Shown here in pieces: positions 1-8,834 of a stretch of DNA of 64,000 nt (positions are counted from its first letter, which is position 1; each line of letters begins with the position of its first letter). The DNA lies in NCBI RefSeq assembly GCF_900290195.1, contig NZ_OLMF01000004.1, forward strand, positions 1,291,501 through 1,355,500, given 5' to 3'. The translations under genes were made by a program, and so were the position numbers. The notes under the pieces were generated by a model, which saw only the letters and a program-made list of their open reading frames with translations, ran no database searches and was not told the DNA's origin. Source of the DNA: Anaerococcus marasmi (GTDB lineage: Bacteria > Bacillota > Clostridia > Tissierellales > Peptoniphilaceae).

Positions 1-1021
1 GAAGAATTGAGATTAAGGTGTTTAGGTCATCTCTTCTTAGGGAATCTCCTATCCTTTGTGGGTAGGGCATGAAGGATTTTGATACTAGAGATTCTATCTC
101 AACTTCTAGTAGCCTAGAGCCTTCTTTTGTTACAGAAATAGCTGATCCTTCTATATCTTCGCTTCTTTCTGTGATAAAATACTCACTAGGATTTGTGATT
201 TCATTTAGACCGTCTTCATCCATAGAAAATAGGCCGATTTCTCCAGTTCTACCGAACCTGTTTTTAGTCGAAGTTAAAATCCTTAGGTCTTCCTCGCTTT
301 CTCCATCAAGGACTAAGACCGTATCTACCAAGTGCTCCAATGTCCTAAGACCTGCCATCTCGCCTTTTTTGGTCATATGGCCTATCATTATAACAGCCCT
401 TTTTCTTTCGCTATCTTTTGCAATGTCAACCGCCTTGTTGGCGACCTCTATAGTTTGGGTTGGGCTTCCTTGTTTGTTATCAAGTTCTGCCAGGCTAAAG
501 GTTTGGATAGAGTCTAGAAAAACTATGTCGGCATCCACATTTTTTATTTCCTTTATAGCAAGGTCCATTGAGTTTGTCGAAAGAATCCAGATATTTTCAG
601 AAAGGTCAGACATAATCCTGTCTGCACGTGACTTGATTTGGCTCTCGCTCTCTTCTCCTGAAATATATATTACCTTAAGGCCCTTATCTGCGTAGGACTT
701 TGAAAGTTGAAGGAGGAGGGTGGATTTTCCTGCGCCTGGTCTTGCTGTAAGAATCGAAACTGAATCTCTCACAAGCCCTCCTCCCACAGCCCTATCAAAC
801 TCGCTATAGGTTGATTTTATCCTTTCAGACTCATCTATAGCGATCGACTTAAGCTTTTTGGCATTTTTATCTTCTACTACTATGTTTTGCTTAGTAGCTT
901 TTTTATCAACAATAACCTCATGCATGCTCCCCCACTTACCGCATTCTGGGCATTGACCAGCCCAAACTCCTTGGGTATGGCCGCAGGATGCACATTCATA
1001 GGCTTTTTTTGCTTTCGCCAT
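1..1021 (-). CDS. radA: DNA repair protein RadA (partial, C-terminus beyond window)
   Basis: RadA is a RecA-like ATPase that helps process branched recombination intermediates in the cytoplasm. The visible 340 residues begin MAKAKKAYECASCGH and carry the N-terminal four-cysteine zinc finger (CASC, then CPEC), a Walker A-type loop read as ARPGAGKS, and the RadA-specific KNRFG motif (TKNRFGRTGE). The Lon-like C-terminal domain lies mostly outside the window. The ATG at 1021 shares its A with the TAA of the upstream glutamate-cysteine ligase gene (TAATG), so the two are probably co-translated. The Walker loop differs slightly from the usual GxPGxGKS form but keeps GxGKS. Identification is firm from the zinc finger plus KNRFG. 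Confidence 0.93.
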   Translation of the reverse strand, partial: MAKAKKAYECASCGHTQGVWAGQCPECGKWGSMHEVIVDKKATKQNIVVEDKNAKKLKSIAIDESERIKSTYSEFDRAVGGGLVRDSVSILTARPGAGKSTLLLQLSKSYADKGLKVIYISGEESESQIKSRADRIMSDLSENIWILSTNSMDLAIKEIKNVDADIVFLDSIQTFSLAELDNKQGSPTQTIEVANKAVDIAKDSERKRAVIMIGHMTKKGEMAGLRTLEHLVDTVLVLDGESEEDLRILTSTKNRFGRTGEIGLFSMDEDGLNEITNPSEYFITERSEDIEGSAISVTKEGSRLLEVEIESLVSKSFMPYPQRIGDSLRRDDLNTLISIL

Positions 1022-2319
1022 TACATCTTCCTTAGAGATTCATTGGCAGAAAAGAATCTTATGGCTTCTGTCGGATCTTTCTTGTATAGGCTTTCATAGA
1101 TATCTCTAGGGCTCTTTTCTTCTTCAAGGATTTCCCTTAAAGGATTTAGATAATGAGCCTCATCCTCTAGAGATCTTTCTGCCATATCTACAAATTCTAA
1201 GGCCCATTTATAGATTTCCTTATCCTTGTAGGTCGCATGAAGGCCGTATCTTTCAGTCCTACTTCTAAGATTTGTAAGTGACCTATAATCCATATCGGCA
1301 AAAATCTCATAGAGTCTATCAAGATTTTCTTCATCATAGAAGAGTCCCTTGATTAAGGCTAAAGCTGCAAAGTTATATGGATAAGGCACTTCATCTGGCA
1401 TCCTAATTTCTATATATTTCTTAGCTCTTACATCTGGAAATACGATAGATAGGGCATGGAAAATCATCTCATCGCTTGAGTCTTTATCCATCACTTCTGA
1501 AAACTTAAGCCTTCCCTTGTAATGATCTTCCCCATCTTCATGGACGAATATTATGTCTGTATTTAGGATTTGTTCTGCATATTTTTCATAAGAGAAGTCA
1601 TCATCAAAGGCAAATGGATAGACTCCAGTTCTTTGCCTATCACAATTATCCCAAATCATCTGACGGAGATTTCTCTTATCGTAAACTTCTCCTTCGAAAA
1701 TATAGGCATTATCGAAGATCGAATAGAGGAAAGGAGAAAGGGCGCTTGCCACAAAGTATTTTTTCCTGAAATCTTCTTCATTTGCGTAGTCTATGGCGCA
1801 TTGAAGGCTTGCCGTTCCCTTCATCATATTGTGGGCGTAGGCTCCCCCATTAATTCTAAAATATTCGTACATATAGTCATATCTTTTCTTTGGGATGATT
1901 TTGATATCTTCTATCTTGCTTTTTGGATGATAGCCAACACTCGCTAAAACTTGCCCTTTCTTTTCAAAAACTGGGACAAGCTCTCCCATAGCTTTTTTAT
2001 AATCCTCGTATAAGTCATCAATATTTTTACGAGACTTAAGAGCGATTTCAAATTGGCTGGCTGGCTCTACAGAAATATCAAAGCCTTCCTTGCTCAAGCC
2101 CAAAATCTTTCCATCTTCTTCATGTTTTTCGTAGGAATCTTTAGAGATCTCCTCCATTGACTCTTCTATACCATCTTCTCCATAATAAGACACAGTCTCA
2201 AGGCTTGTGCCATCAACTACAAAATGTTCTGACTCAAAGCCTATAGCAAAGTCCTTTGGATCTTTTTCTCCACTTTTTATATAATTAACGATTTTTTGTA
2301 TTTTTTCTTTATAATTCAT
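1021..2319 (-). CDS. gshA: Glutamate-cysteine ligase, plant/EgtA-like type
   Basis: This 432-residue cytoplasmic enzyme most resembles the GCS2-type glutamate-cysteine ligases (COG3572). They join glutamate and cysteine to gamma-glutamylcysteine using ATP, the first step to glutathione or related thiols. Seen in the sequence: an early GFESEHFVV motif (acidic metal/ATP site), SVEPASQFEIA, a RYDYMYEYF segment followed by MMKGTASLQCAIDY, and a late YIEIRMPDE stretch, all in the order expected for the fold. A clear ribosome site (AGAAGG) lies six bases before the ATG. It overlaps radA by one base, suggesting one transcript. No glutathione synthetase is visible here, so the final thiol product is unknown. 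Confidence 0.85.
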   Translation of the reverse strand: MNYKEKIQKIVNYIKSGEKDPKDFAIGFESEHFVVDGTSLETVSYYGEDGIEESMEEISKDSYEKHEEDGKILGLSKEGFDISVEPASQFEIALKSRKNIDDLYEDYKKAMGELVPVFEKKGQVLASVGYHPKSKIEDIKIIPKKRYDYMYEYFRINGGAYAHNMMKGTASLQCAIDYANEEDFRKKYFVASALSPFLYSIFDNAYIFEGEVYDKRNLRQMIWDNCDRQRTGVYPFAFDDDFSYEKYAEQILNTDIIFVHEDGEDHYKGRLKFSEVMDKDSSDEMIFHALSIVFPDVRAKKYIEIRMPDEVPYPYNFAALALIKGLFYDEENLDRLYEIFADMDYRSLTNLRSRTERYGLHATYKDKEIYKWALEFVDMAERSLEDEAHYLNPLREILEEEKSPRDIYESLYKKDPTEAIRFFSANESLRKM

Positions 2320-2394
2320 ATTAAACCTTCTTCATTTAGCTTTCTATCATTATACGCCTCTAGCTACTTTATCCCAAAGACATATAATTATCTT

Positions 2395-2844
2395 ATGAAA
2401 TACGCATTTTACAAAAGTAGGATTGGGATTTTGAAATTCTCCTACGATAAAAAAATCGAATCTATAAGTTTAGTGGAAAAAGCGAATAATTTATCCGAAA
2501 GGACACCAGCTACTGATAAGGTATTTGGACAAATCGAGGAATACCTTAGGGGAGAGAGGAAGGAATTTACAATTTATGATCTCCTAGAGATTATGGGGAC
2601 TGACTTTCAAAAAGAAGTAATAAAAGAGCTTAGAAACATACCCTACGGAGAAAAAACGACCTACAAGAAAGTCGCAGAGAATATAAATAGAAAAAAGGCG
2701 ACAAGAGCTGTAGCTAATGCAATAGGAAAAAATCCCTTCTTTATAATTTATCCCTGCCATAGGGTACAAAGGTCTGACGGTAAGCTTGGAGGCTTTGCCT
2801 ATGGAGTAGAAGTAAAAAGATTTCTCCTAAAGCTTGAAAGTTAG
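2395..2844 (+). CDS. ogt: Methylated-DNA-protein-cysteine methyltransferase (Ogt/AGT)
   Basis: This 149-residue suicide DNA repair enzyme transfers alkyl groups from O6-alkylguanine to its own cysteine. The active-site motif IYPCHRVQ is present near residue 118, preceded by the helix-turn-helix region (IPYGEKTTYKKVAE) and followed by the GGFAYG loop. The length is typical of the one-domain Ogt form. The ATG at 2395 is chosen because it precedes the conserved N-terminal strand. It has no recognisable Shine-Dalgarno sequence, but a TATAAT box at 2383-2388 ends only six bases before it, which would give a leaderless mRNA. The gene is divergent from gshA. Function is confident; the start is moderately so. 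Confidence 0.9.
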   Translation: MKYAFYKSRIGILKFSYDKKIESISLVEKANNLSERTPATDKVFGQIEEYLRGERKEFTIYDLLEIMGTDFQKEVIKELRNIPYGEKTTYKKVAENINRKKATRAVANAIGKNPFFIIYPCHRVQRSDGKLGGFAYGVEVKRFLLKLES

Positions 2845-2850
2845 ACAAGG

Positions 2851-2878
2851 AAAAAACCCTCAGTCCGAGGGCTCTTTC
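2851..2878. terminator. Bidirectional intrinsic terminator between ogt and the ABC operon
   Basis: A CCCTC/GAGGG hairpin (2857-2861 with 2867-2871) is flanked by an A-run on the left and a T-rich stretch on the right. It can end the leftward ABC transporter transcript, which has the better T-run, and the rightward ogt transcript. Confidence 0.75.
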
Positions 2879-2884
2879 TTGATT

Positions 2885-3970
2885 CTAGTTGATTCTTTCT
2901 GTTGTCTCACCATCAAAGAAGTGTAGGGCTTCTGGGTCTAGGGTAAAGTCGTGATCTTCTCCTATAGCATAGTCTAAGTATCCAGGTTGGCTTATGGTTA
3001 GTCCAGTTCCATCCTTAAGTTTTGTATAAAGGAGTTGCTCCTTACCCAAAGACTCTATAACTTCTATGTTAGCACTTACAGAGTTGTAGTCTCTTTTTTC
3101 TGCTATAAATCTTTCAGATCTTATTCCAAGATGAATAACTTTTCCTTCGTAAGTCTTGATTTTATCAAGGTCTTCATCACTAGGTCTTACCTTGATCTCT
3201 CCTGAGTCATTTACAAAAAGACCATCTTTGATCTTTCCCTTTATTATATTCATTGTAGGAGAGCCTATAAATCCTGCTACGAAGAGGTTGTTTGGTTTTT
3301 GATAGAACTCATTTGGAGCTCCAACTTGTTGGATAACTCCCTTATCTAGGAGGACTATCTTTGTAGCCATAGTCATAGCCTCAGTTTGGTCGTGAGTTAC
3401 GTAGATACTTGTAGTATCTAATTGATTGTGGATTCTTACAATCTCTACTCTCATGTGCTCACGAAGCTTAGCATCAAGGTTAGATAATGGCTCATCCATG
3501 AGGAAGACTTCTGGGTTTCTTGCAATAGCTCTTCCTAGAGCAACCCTTTGCCTTTGACCTCCGGATATGTCAGATGGTCTTGAGTAAAGATAATCTTCTA
3601 ATTGGAGAATCTTTGCTACATCTTGTATCCTTTGATCGATTACTTCTTTTCTTTCCTTTTTCATATTTAATGAAAAAGCCATATTATCATAAACTGTCAT
3701 GTGTGGATAGAGGGCATATGATTGGAAAACCATAGCAATGTCCCTATCTTTTGGCTCGACTGTATTCATGATCTTGTCGTTAAAACGTAGGGTTCCTTCT
3801 GTAATTGAGTTAAGTCCTGCAATCATCCTAAGAAGAGTTGACTTACCGCAACCAGACGGACCTAATATTACACAAAAATCATTGTCATCTATTTCTAGAT
3901 TTATATTTCTAATCGTGAAGTTCTCACGACCTTCGTATTTCTTTCCTATATTATCTAAAATTACTTTCAT
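2885..3970 (-). CDS. Sugar ABC transporter ATP-binding protein (MsmK/UgpC/MalK type)
   Basis: This 361-residue cytoplasmic ATPase energises a carbohydrate importer. It shows Walker A (GPSGCGKST, near residue 37), the Q-loop (MVFQSYALYPHMTV), the signature LSGG variant ISGGQRQRVALGRA, Walker B (VFLMDEPLSNLDA), the H-loop (YVTHDQTEAM), and a C-terminal TOBE/MalK regulatory region from about residue 240. A GGAG ribosome site precedes the ATG. It is the last gene of the operon with malG, malF and the binding protein. MsmK-type ATPases often serve several sugar importers, so its partner set may be wider than this operon. Confidence 0.93.
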   Translation of the reverse strand: MKVILDNIGKKYEGRENFTIRNINLEIDDNDFCVILGPSGCGKSTLLRMIAGLNSITEGTLRFNDKIMNTVEPKDRDIAMVFQSYALYPHMTVYDNMAFSLNMKKERKEVIDQRIQDVAKILQLEDYLYSRPSDISGGQRQRVALGRAIARNPEVFLMDEPLSNLDAKLREHMRVEIVRIHNQLDTTSIYVTHDQTEAMTMATKIVLLDKGVIQQVGAPNEFYQKPNNLFVAGFIGSPTMNIIKGKIKDGLFVNDSGEIKVRPSDEDLDKIKTYEGKVIHLGIRSERFIAEKRDYNSVSANIEVIESLGKEQLLYTKLKDGTGLTISQPGYLDYAIGEDHDFTLDPEALHFFDGETTERIN

Positions 3971-3979
3971 TTTTAACTC

Positions 3980-4873
3980 CTATCCCTTAACTGCACCTGA
4001 TGAAAGCCCGCTTACTAATTCATCTTGTAAAGCTAAGAACAATAACATTACAGGAACAGCAGATAAGAATCCTCCTGCAGCAAAGGCTGGCTGATTCATA
4101 TTTCTAACATCTGATATTAGTGTAAACAGTCCTGTCGCAAGTGTGTACTCTCCTGGATTTGTCAGTAATATTTTTGGCATCATATAATCTAAGAATGGTC
4201 CAATAAAACATTGGAGAGCAATTATTGCAAGCATCGGACGGGCAAGTGGCATTATTATTAGTCTATAAACTTGCATATTTGAACAACCGTCAATCTTTGC
4301 AGCCTCGTCAAGCTCTGGAGAGATTGTATCAAGATAACCCTTTAGGATAAAGGTATTTGTAGCGATTGCTCCACCTGAATATATGAGAACTAGCATGGCC
4401 GATCTTGAAAATACTGGAATGATTCCACTTACTATGGAGTGAATCGCATAGTAGGCAGTAATACCTGCGAAGGCCGGAATTATCTGAACTAACATTATTG
4501 TTATAAGACTTGCTCTTTTTCCCTTAAATCTAAATCTTGAGTAGGCATAACCTGTAAAAGATACGAAGATTAGGGTAAGCAATGTTGTCGCTATTGCTAT
4601 CTTTAGGGTGTTTAGTACCCATTTTAGAAACTGGGTTTCCTTAAACAAATATCTGAAGTTATCAAGGGAGAAGACGTAGTCTCCTGACATTGATATATAT
4701 TGACCTTGGTTTCCATTAAAGGATGATATAACCATTATTGCCAATGGAACTAAGATGAAAGCTGCCCAGATTAACAAGATTATATAGGTAATTGTTAGTA
4801 GGGTCTTTCCGCCAGCAGATAAGGGTTGAAGATCTGATAGATATAAATCACTATTTTTCTTTTTCTTAAACAT
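3980..4873 (-). CDS. malG: Maltodextrin-type ABC permease MalG
   Basis: This is the inner-membrane permease subunit of a carbohydrate uptake-1 family importer. The start used is the ATG at 4873 (MFKKKKNSDLY), which has an AAGGAG site and sits one base after the malF stop. An in-frame upstream extension would run into malF. There are about six membrane segments, with the EAA loop that docks on the ATPase read as ELDEAAKIDGCSNMQVYRLI near residue 200. The length of 297 residues is normal for MalG. The C-terminus (SGLSSGAVKG) matches the usual MalG ending. Partners are malF (upstream) and the ATPase (downstream, 9 bases away). Confidence 0.92.
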   Translation of the reverse strand: MFKKKKNSDLYLSDLQPLSAGGKTLLTITYIILLIWAAFILVPLAIMVISSFNGNQGQYISMSGDYVFSLDNFRYLFKETQFLKWVLNTLKIAIATTLLTLIFVSFTGYAYSRFRFKGKRASLITIMLVQIIPAFAGITAYYAIHSIVSGIIPVFSRSAMLVLIYSGGAIATNTFILKGYLDTISPELDEAAKIDGCSNMQVYRLIIMPLARPMLAIIALQCFIGPFLDYMMPKILLTNPGEYTLATGLFTLISDVRNMNQPAFAAGGFLSAVPVMLLFLALQDELVSGLSSGAVKG

Positions 4874-4874
4874 A

Positions 4875-6905
4875 TTAATACTCCTTAAAAGCTGAAGAGT
4901 TCTTATATCCAAAGTATGAAATAACTATTAGAATTATGGATATAAATACTGTTATCGCAGCACCTATAGCTTGATACTGACTCTCCATCGTTAGCTTGTA
5001 GATGTAGGAGATCAAAATATCTGAAGATCCCGCAAGGTTACCATAAACTTCTGGGTTGAATGGTCCACCTTGGTTGTACAAGTAAATGATTGAGAAGTTG
5101 TTAAAGTTAAAGGTGTATTGGTTAATAAGCATTGGAGCTATTTGGAAAAGAACTAAAGGAATTGTAATCTTAAAGGTTCTTTGAATTCCTGTTGCTCCGT
5201 CAATACTTGCCGCTTCATATAAGTCTTTTGGTATAGCTTGGAGTACTCCTGTAGTAAGTAAGAAGATATAAGAATGTCCTAGCCATCCTTGAAGCAAGAT
5301 TAGGGTAGCCCTGGTCTGGAAGGTGTTGTTTTTTATATCCAAACTTATGTTAAACAAAGAGTTTAGTGCTTCTGCTATTACCCCACCACGACTTGTCATT
5401 ATTGAAAAGAACATGATTGTGATAAAGGCAGGTATAGCCCAAGGCAAAAGATAAACCGTTCTAAAGAACTTCTTTCCCTTAATTCTCTCATTGTTTACTA
5501 GTAAAGCAAATATAAAGCCTAATACAATTGCAAGTGTTGATGCAAGCAAGGTCCAAACCACAGTCCATCCGAAGATGTGCCAGAAGGCTTGTCCTGCAAT
5601 ACCTTGACCCTTGGCTATGGTCAAGTAGTTGTTTAGGCCAACCCAAGTGAACTTGTTTTGATTTTGTGGATCCATATTAGTAAAGGAAATCATTATAGCT
5701 GTAAGTATTGGAACTATTACTATAAATACAATTACTATTAGAGCTGGTGCTGTAATTAAAAATGGGAATCCATCAGTCCTTAACATCTTCTTAGTCTCAA
5801 AGAAGTTGTTAGGTCTGATACCCTTCATTTCATTTTTCTCAGTTGTCCTAACATCCTTAAAGGATAGGATGTAGATTAGGGCAGCAATTGCTACAAAAAC
5901 TATAGATAAGATACCTTCAATCATAAAGAGTATTGATCTATCAAGTCTCTTTCCGCCTTGGGCAAGAGAGATAAGTCCTGCTATACCCTCACCTTGGTAG
6001 TTTCCAAAACCTAGGGCGTAAGGTATTGCTATTAGATAGATAAATAAAGTGCCTAGTAAAAATAATAAGCCCTTTTGCCATTGGCCATTTAGGATTTGGC
6101 CAAGACCTGGGATTGGGAAGGTAAGTATTGATCTGTAAGCAGAAGTCTTTTCCACCTCTACTGGGGTTCTCCTCCTAGCTTCAGCCTCATCTGCCTCGAG
6201 GATTTTCATCTCCTTCTTGTAGTCTTTGTCTATCTTGTATTTGATTGATTCTATTTCTTCTTTAAGAGAAACTTCTGGATTTCTATAATCAAGCCTCTTG
6301 TTTTGGTCTTTGAACTTTTGTTTGAGCTGTTCTTTCTCACTCTTGAAGGCCTTCTTTGAAATTCTTCCCTCTTTAAAAGAATCCTCTAAGCTCTTATTAT
6401 CCGATTCGAATTTTTCTTTAAGAACAATTCTATCTTCTTCGATTAGCTTTTTGGCTCTTTCTACTTCTTCGCTAGTCAATTTCTCTAGCTTATTGCTAGC
6501 TCTTTCTAGTTGACTTTTAAGAAGCAAATCATGTTCAATAATCTTTGGTATTTGCTCATATTCTAACTTACATAACTTATAATCAAGCTCGCTATCGTAG
6601 GATAGGTCCTTGTTTTTCTCATAAAAGTCCAGACAGAAATTTGCCATAAACTTTCTATAATACAAGTCCCTCAAGTATTTCTGGTCGAGTTTGTAATTTG
6701 GATCTTTTTTGGCAGCTTCATCAGCCTGAGCCAAAAGTTTTTTCTTTTCTTCTTCGTATTTTTTTAGCTTTTGATTATAAGGATGGTTTTTGGCGTCTAC
6801 TTTACTTCCGCCATTTTCTTCTGCCTTAATAGAGTCTATTATATACTCGTTCTTTCTAGGACGAATCTCACCAATATCATCTATAAGGTTTCTTTCGTAT
6901 GTCAT
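4875..6905 (-). CDS. malF: MalF-type ABC permease with long N-terminal coiled-coil extension
   Basis: The C-terminal half (about residues 370-676) is a standard MalF permease. It has a TM segment at FPFLITAPALIVIVFIVIVP, an EAA loop (LYEAASIDGATGIQRTFKIT) and a typical ending. The first 240 or so residues are charged and Lys/Glu-rich with predicted coiled-coil character and no membrane segment. They are followed by a small pair of hydrophobic segments beginning IPGLGQILNGQWQKGLLFLLG, reminiscent of the extra N-terminal TM region of Gram-positive MalC/MalF proteins. At 676 residues it is about 200 longer than typical Gram-positive MalF. The reading frame is continuous, so this is a fusion or extension, not an artefact visible here. 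The role of the extension is unknown. Confidence 0.88.
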   Translation of the reverse strand: MTYERNLIDDIGEIRPRKNEYIIDSIKAEENGGSKVDAKNHPYNQKLKKYEEEKKKLLAQADEAAKKDPNYKLDQKYLRDLYYRKFMANFCLDFYEKNKDLSYDSELDYKLCKLEYEQIPKIIEHDLLLKSQLERASNKLEKLTSEEVERAKKLIEEDRIVLKEKFESDNKSLEDSFKEGRISKKAFKSEKEQLKQKFKDQNKRLDYRNPEVSLKEEIESIKYKIDKDYKKEMKILEADEAEARRRTPVEVEKTSAYRSILTFPIPGLGQILNGQWQKGLLFLLGTLFIYLIAIPYALGFGNYQGEGIAGLISLAQGGKRLDRSILFMIEGILSIVFVAIAALIYILSFKDVRTTEKNEMKGIRPNNFFETKKMLRTDGFPFLITAPALIVIVFIVIVPILTAIMISFTNMDPQNQNKFTWVGLNNYLTIAKGQGIAGQAFWHIFGWTVVWTLLASTLAIVLGFIFALLVNNERIKGKKFFRTVYLLPWAIPAFITIMFFSIMTSRGGVIAEALNSLFNISLDIKNNTFQTRATLILLQGWLGHSYIFLLTTGVLQAIPKDLYEAASIDGATGIQRTFKITIPLVLFQIAPMLINQYTFNFNNFSIIYLYNQGGPFNPEVYGNLAGSSDILISYIYKLTMESQYQAIGAAITVFISIILIVISYFGYKNSSAFKEY

Positions 6906-6908
6906 CGC

Positions 6909-7325
6909 CTACACCCTTTCTTCCCTTCCTATAATAAATAATAAAATAAAATTTAAAATAATGACTATATAATAAAATATAGATCCGATTCTAAATTGTA
7001 AAATCAACTGAACGATTTCTATTAGGGTCATTCCTCCAAAAAATAACTTATAAGAGAAATTGACTCCGTACTTTTTTACTGTAAAAAATGTATAAAGGGA
7101 AATTACTACAGGACTTAAGACTCTGATAAATAAATTAAAAACAACAGAATTGATATATTCATCAAAACCAAGACCTGGATTATTTTTGAGAATTTCTCTA
7201 TAAACTTCGATATCTTTAGCCATCATCAAGGCTTCTATAGAAGAAGCTAAGATAATTAAGGCTGATACTATTAAAATCTTTAAGAGAAATTTCTCTCTTT
7301 TTTTCTCTAATTCTTCTCTTTTCAT
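6909..7325 (-). CDS. Small membrane protein of unknown function inside the maltodextrin operon
   Basis: This protein of about 138 residues has four predicted membrane segments (LLKILIVSALIILASSIEA; FIRVLSPVVISLYTFF; LFFGGMTLIEIVQLILQF; FYYIVIILNFILLFII). It starts with a charged MKREELEKKREKF segment. I do not recognise a named family. It ends three bases before the malF start, so it is translated as part of the transporter operon and may assist the permease. Neither ATG 7325 nor the in-frame ATG at 7370 has a clear ribosome site. I chose 7325 because the upstream option lies in the loop of an inverted repeat and its extra residues are unconvincing. Confidence 0.65.
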   Translation of the reverse strand: MKREELEKKREKFLLKILIVSALIILASSIEALMMAKDIEVYREILKNNPGLGFDEYINSVVFNLFIRVLSPVVISLYTFFTVKKYGVNFSYKLFFGGMTLIEIVQLILQFRIGSIFYYIVIILNFILLFIIGREERV

Positions 7326-7334
7326 AATAGTGAA

Positions 7335-7411
7335 AGAAAGGCCTAGGCCAAGAAAACCTATATTGATCATTAAAATTAAATCAGGTTTCTCTTAGCTTTC
7401 TTGGCCTTTCT
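7335..7411 (-). repeat. Intercistronic inverted repeat in the maltodextrin operon
   Basis: On the minus strand, AGAAAGGCCAAGAAAG near 7411 pairs with a complementary GGCCTTTCT and AGGTTTTCTTGGCC arm ending near 7335. The loop is AT-rich and about 25 bases. It lies just after the binding-protein stop codon and before the membrane genes. Only weak T-runs follow, so partial termination or mRNA stabilisation is more likely than full termination. Such elements commonly raise binding-protein levels relative to permeases. Confidence 0.6.
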
Positions 7412-7424
7412 CTTATCCTATTAA

Positions 7425-8750
7425 CTATTTGCTAAAGTTTGCCATCATTGAGTCGAATGAAGCCTTTAGTTGGTTGTAAGCTTCTTCTTCGTTAGCTGGT
7501 TTAACTGAGTTCCAAGAAAGAATTGCATTCTTGTAAGTATCCCAAACGTCTCCCCATTCCTTAAATAATGGTCTTGCTGGAGCAGTCTCGTAAGATTTGA
7601 TTGTAGCTTCGATGATTGCCTTATCAGAATCAGGTAAGTCTGATGCTTGGTAATCTTCGTTCTTTACATTTTCAAGAATCTTTCCTGTAGACTTGTATAA
7701 ATCTATTGCAAATTCAGGATTTACAACTTGTTTAATCATTTCGTTAGCTATTGCTTTCTTGTTAGCATCTTCTTCGATTCTAGCATTTATAGCAAGTCCC
7801 CAACCACCTTGCCAGTGATTTAGAGCTTTTCCAGCTATAGTAATGTTGTCAATTGGATAAACTTCAAGGTTTCCTTCACCTGCTTGTTCAGAAATTGGAG
7901 CAGCATCCCATGCACCACCAATTCTAGCAACTCCGCCTTTGCCTTCTTTGAAGGTATCGTCTATATATCCCCAACCTGCATCTGGGTCGAATAGTTGTGT
8001 GCCAGCATCGTTGTGTTTCTTCCAATATTCAAACAAAGCTTTAATTGTAGCTTGTTTTTCAGGCTCAAGGTCTTTCCAATCTTTAGTTAAGTCTGAGTAT
8101 AAGTTTCCTTCCTCATCTTTACCTAGAAGCTCGATATTTGATGAGTTTGTTGCAGCAACTCCGTACCAAGCATCAAAGATTGGAAGAAGAACTGTTGACT
8201 CATCTGCTACGTCATTAAGCTCGATTGGTTTAGATAGGTCAACTCCCTTTTCTTCAGCATTTTTCTTGTTTACGTAATTAATAAGAGTTTCGATATTATA
8301 TGGGAAAGCAAAGTATTCACCATCTATATTGAAGTTTCCACCGATTCCCTTATCGAAGTCATCCCAGCCACCGATTTCATCAGCAAGAGTCTTAGAGTCG
8401 ATTGCTCCAAGGATGTCGTTGTTTACAAGTCCAACAAGTCTATCTGCTGGTATTGCAAAAAGGTCAGCAACATCTTCGTTGTTGGCATCTGTTTGATCTA
8501 GGATATCCAAGTGGTCGAAAGCTCCTACTTCTTTAAGTTCGATTTCTGCATTAGGATATTTTTCCTTAACCCTCTCAGCTGCTTTCTCATAATGATCCAT
8601 CCATTCTTTTTCAACTTGAACGGAAATCTTGCCTGAAACATCACCTGGATCACTAGGAGCTTCTTCACCTTTATCCGCTCCCTTACCGCCACATGCAGCA
8701 AGTACTACTGATAGCGATAAAGCCATCAACATCTTTAATTTATTTTTCAT
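7425..8750 (-). CDS. malE: Maltose/maltodextrin-binding lipoprotein
   Basis: This extracellular solute-binding lipoprotein is the receptor of the ABC importer encoded downstream. The ATG at 8750 has an ideal GGAGGATTTT leader and opens a lipoprotein signal peptide with lipobox LAAC at residues 17-20. The 441-residue length and late motifs (GGAWDAAPI, HWQGGWGLAIN) fit family 1 sugar-binding proteins of the MalE/MalX type. The sugar is inferred from the operon and the family, not proven. It is a close paralogue of the protein encoded at 9295-10620: equal length and long identical blocks such as FDAWYGVAATNSSNIELLGK. A cre-like operator overlaps its promoter region. Confidence 0.9.
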   Translation of the reverse strand: MKNKLKMLMALSLSVVLAACGGKGADKGEEAPSDPGDVSGKISVQVEKEWMDHYEKAAERVKEKYPNAEIELKEVGAFDHLDILDQTDANNEDVADLFAIPADRLVGLVNNDILGAIDSKTLADEIGGWDDFDKGIGGNFNIDGEYFAFPYNIETLINYVNKKNAEEKGVDLSKPIELNDVADESTVLLPIFDAWYGVAATNSSNIELLGKDEEGNLYSDLTKDWKDLEPEKQATIKALFEYWKKHNDAGTQLFDPDAGWGYIDDTFKEGKGGVARIGGAWDAAPISEQAGEGNLEVYPIDNITIAGKALNHWQGGWGLAINARIEEDANKKAIANEMIKQVVNPEFAIDLYKSTGKILENVKNEDYQASDLPDSDKAIIEATIKSYETAPARPLFKEWGDVWDTYKNAILSWNSVKPANEEEAYNQLKASFDSMMANFSK

Positions 8751-8777
8751 AAAATCCTCCCTTATTTTCACCTTTAG

Positions 8778-8811
8778 TGAAAACGTTATTTGATTCTGTA
8801 TATACATTATA
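8778..8811 (-). promoter_or_regulatory. Promoter region with cre-like operator for the maltodextrin operon
   Basis: A TATAAT box occurs on the minus strand at 8811-8806. Just downstream, at 8778-8791, is TGAAAACGTTATTT, matching 12 of 14 positions of the cre consensus (TGWAANCGNTNWCA). This suggests CcpA or a LacI-type repressor blocks transcription near +1. No good -35 box is seen, which may mean an activator or extended -10 is used. Confidence 0.6.
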
Positions 8812-8834
8812 CATTACTTTGAAAATAAATGGAA

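Noticed and set aside
69-695. Open frame on the plus strand across radA
   Set aside because: It is antisense to radA, serine/leucine rich as expected for a shadow frame, and lacks a ribosome site.
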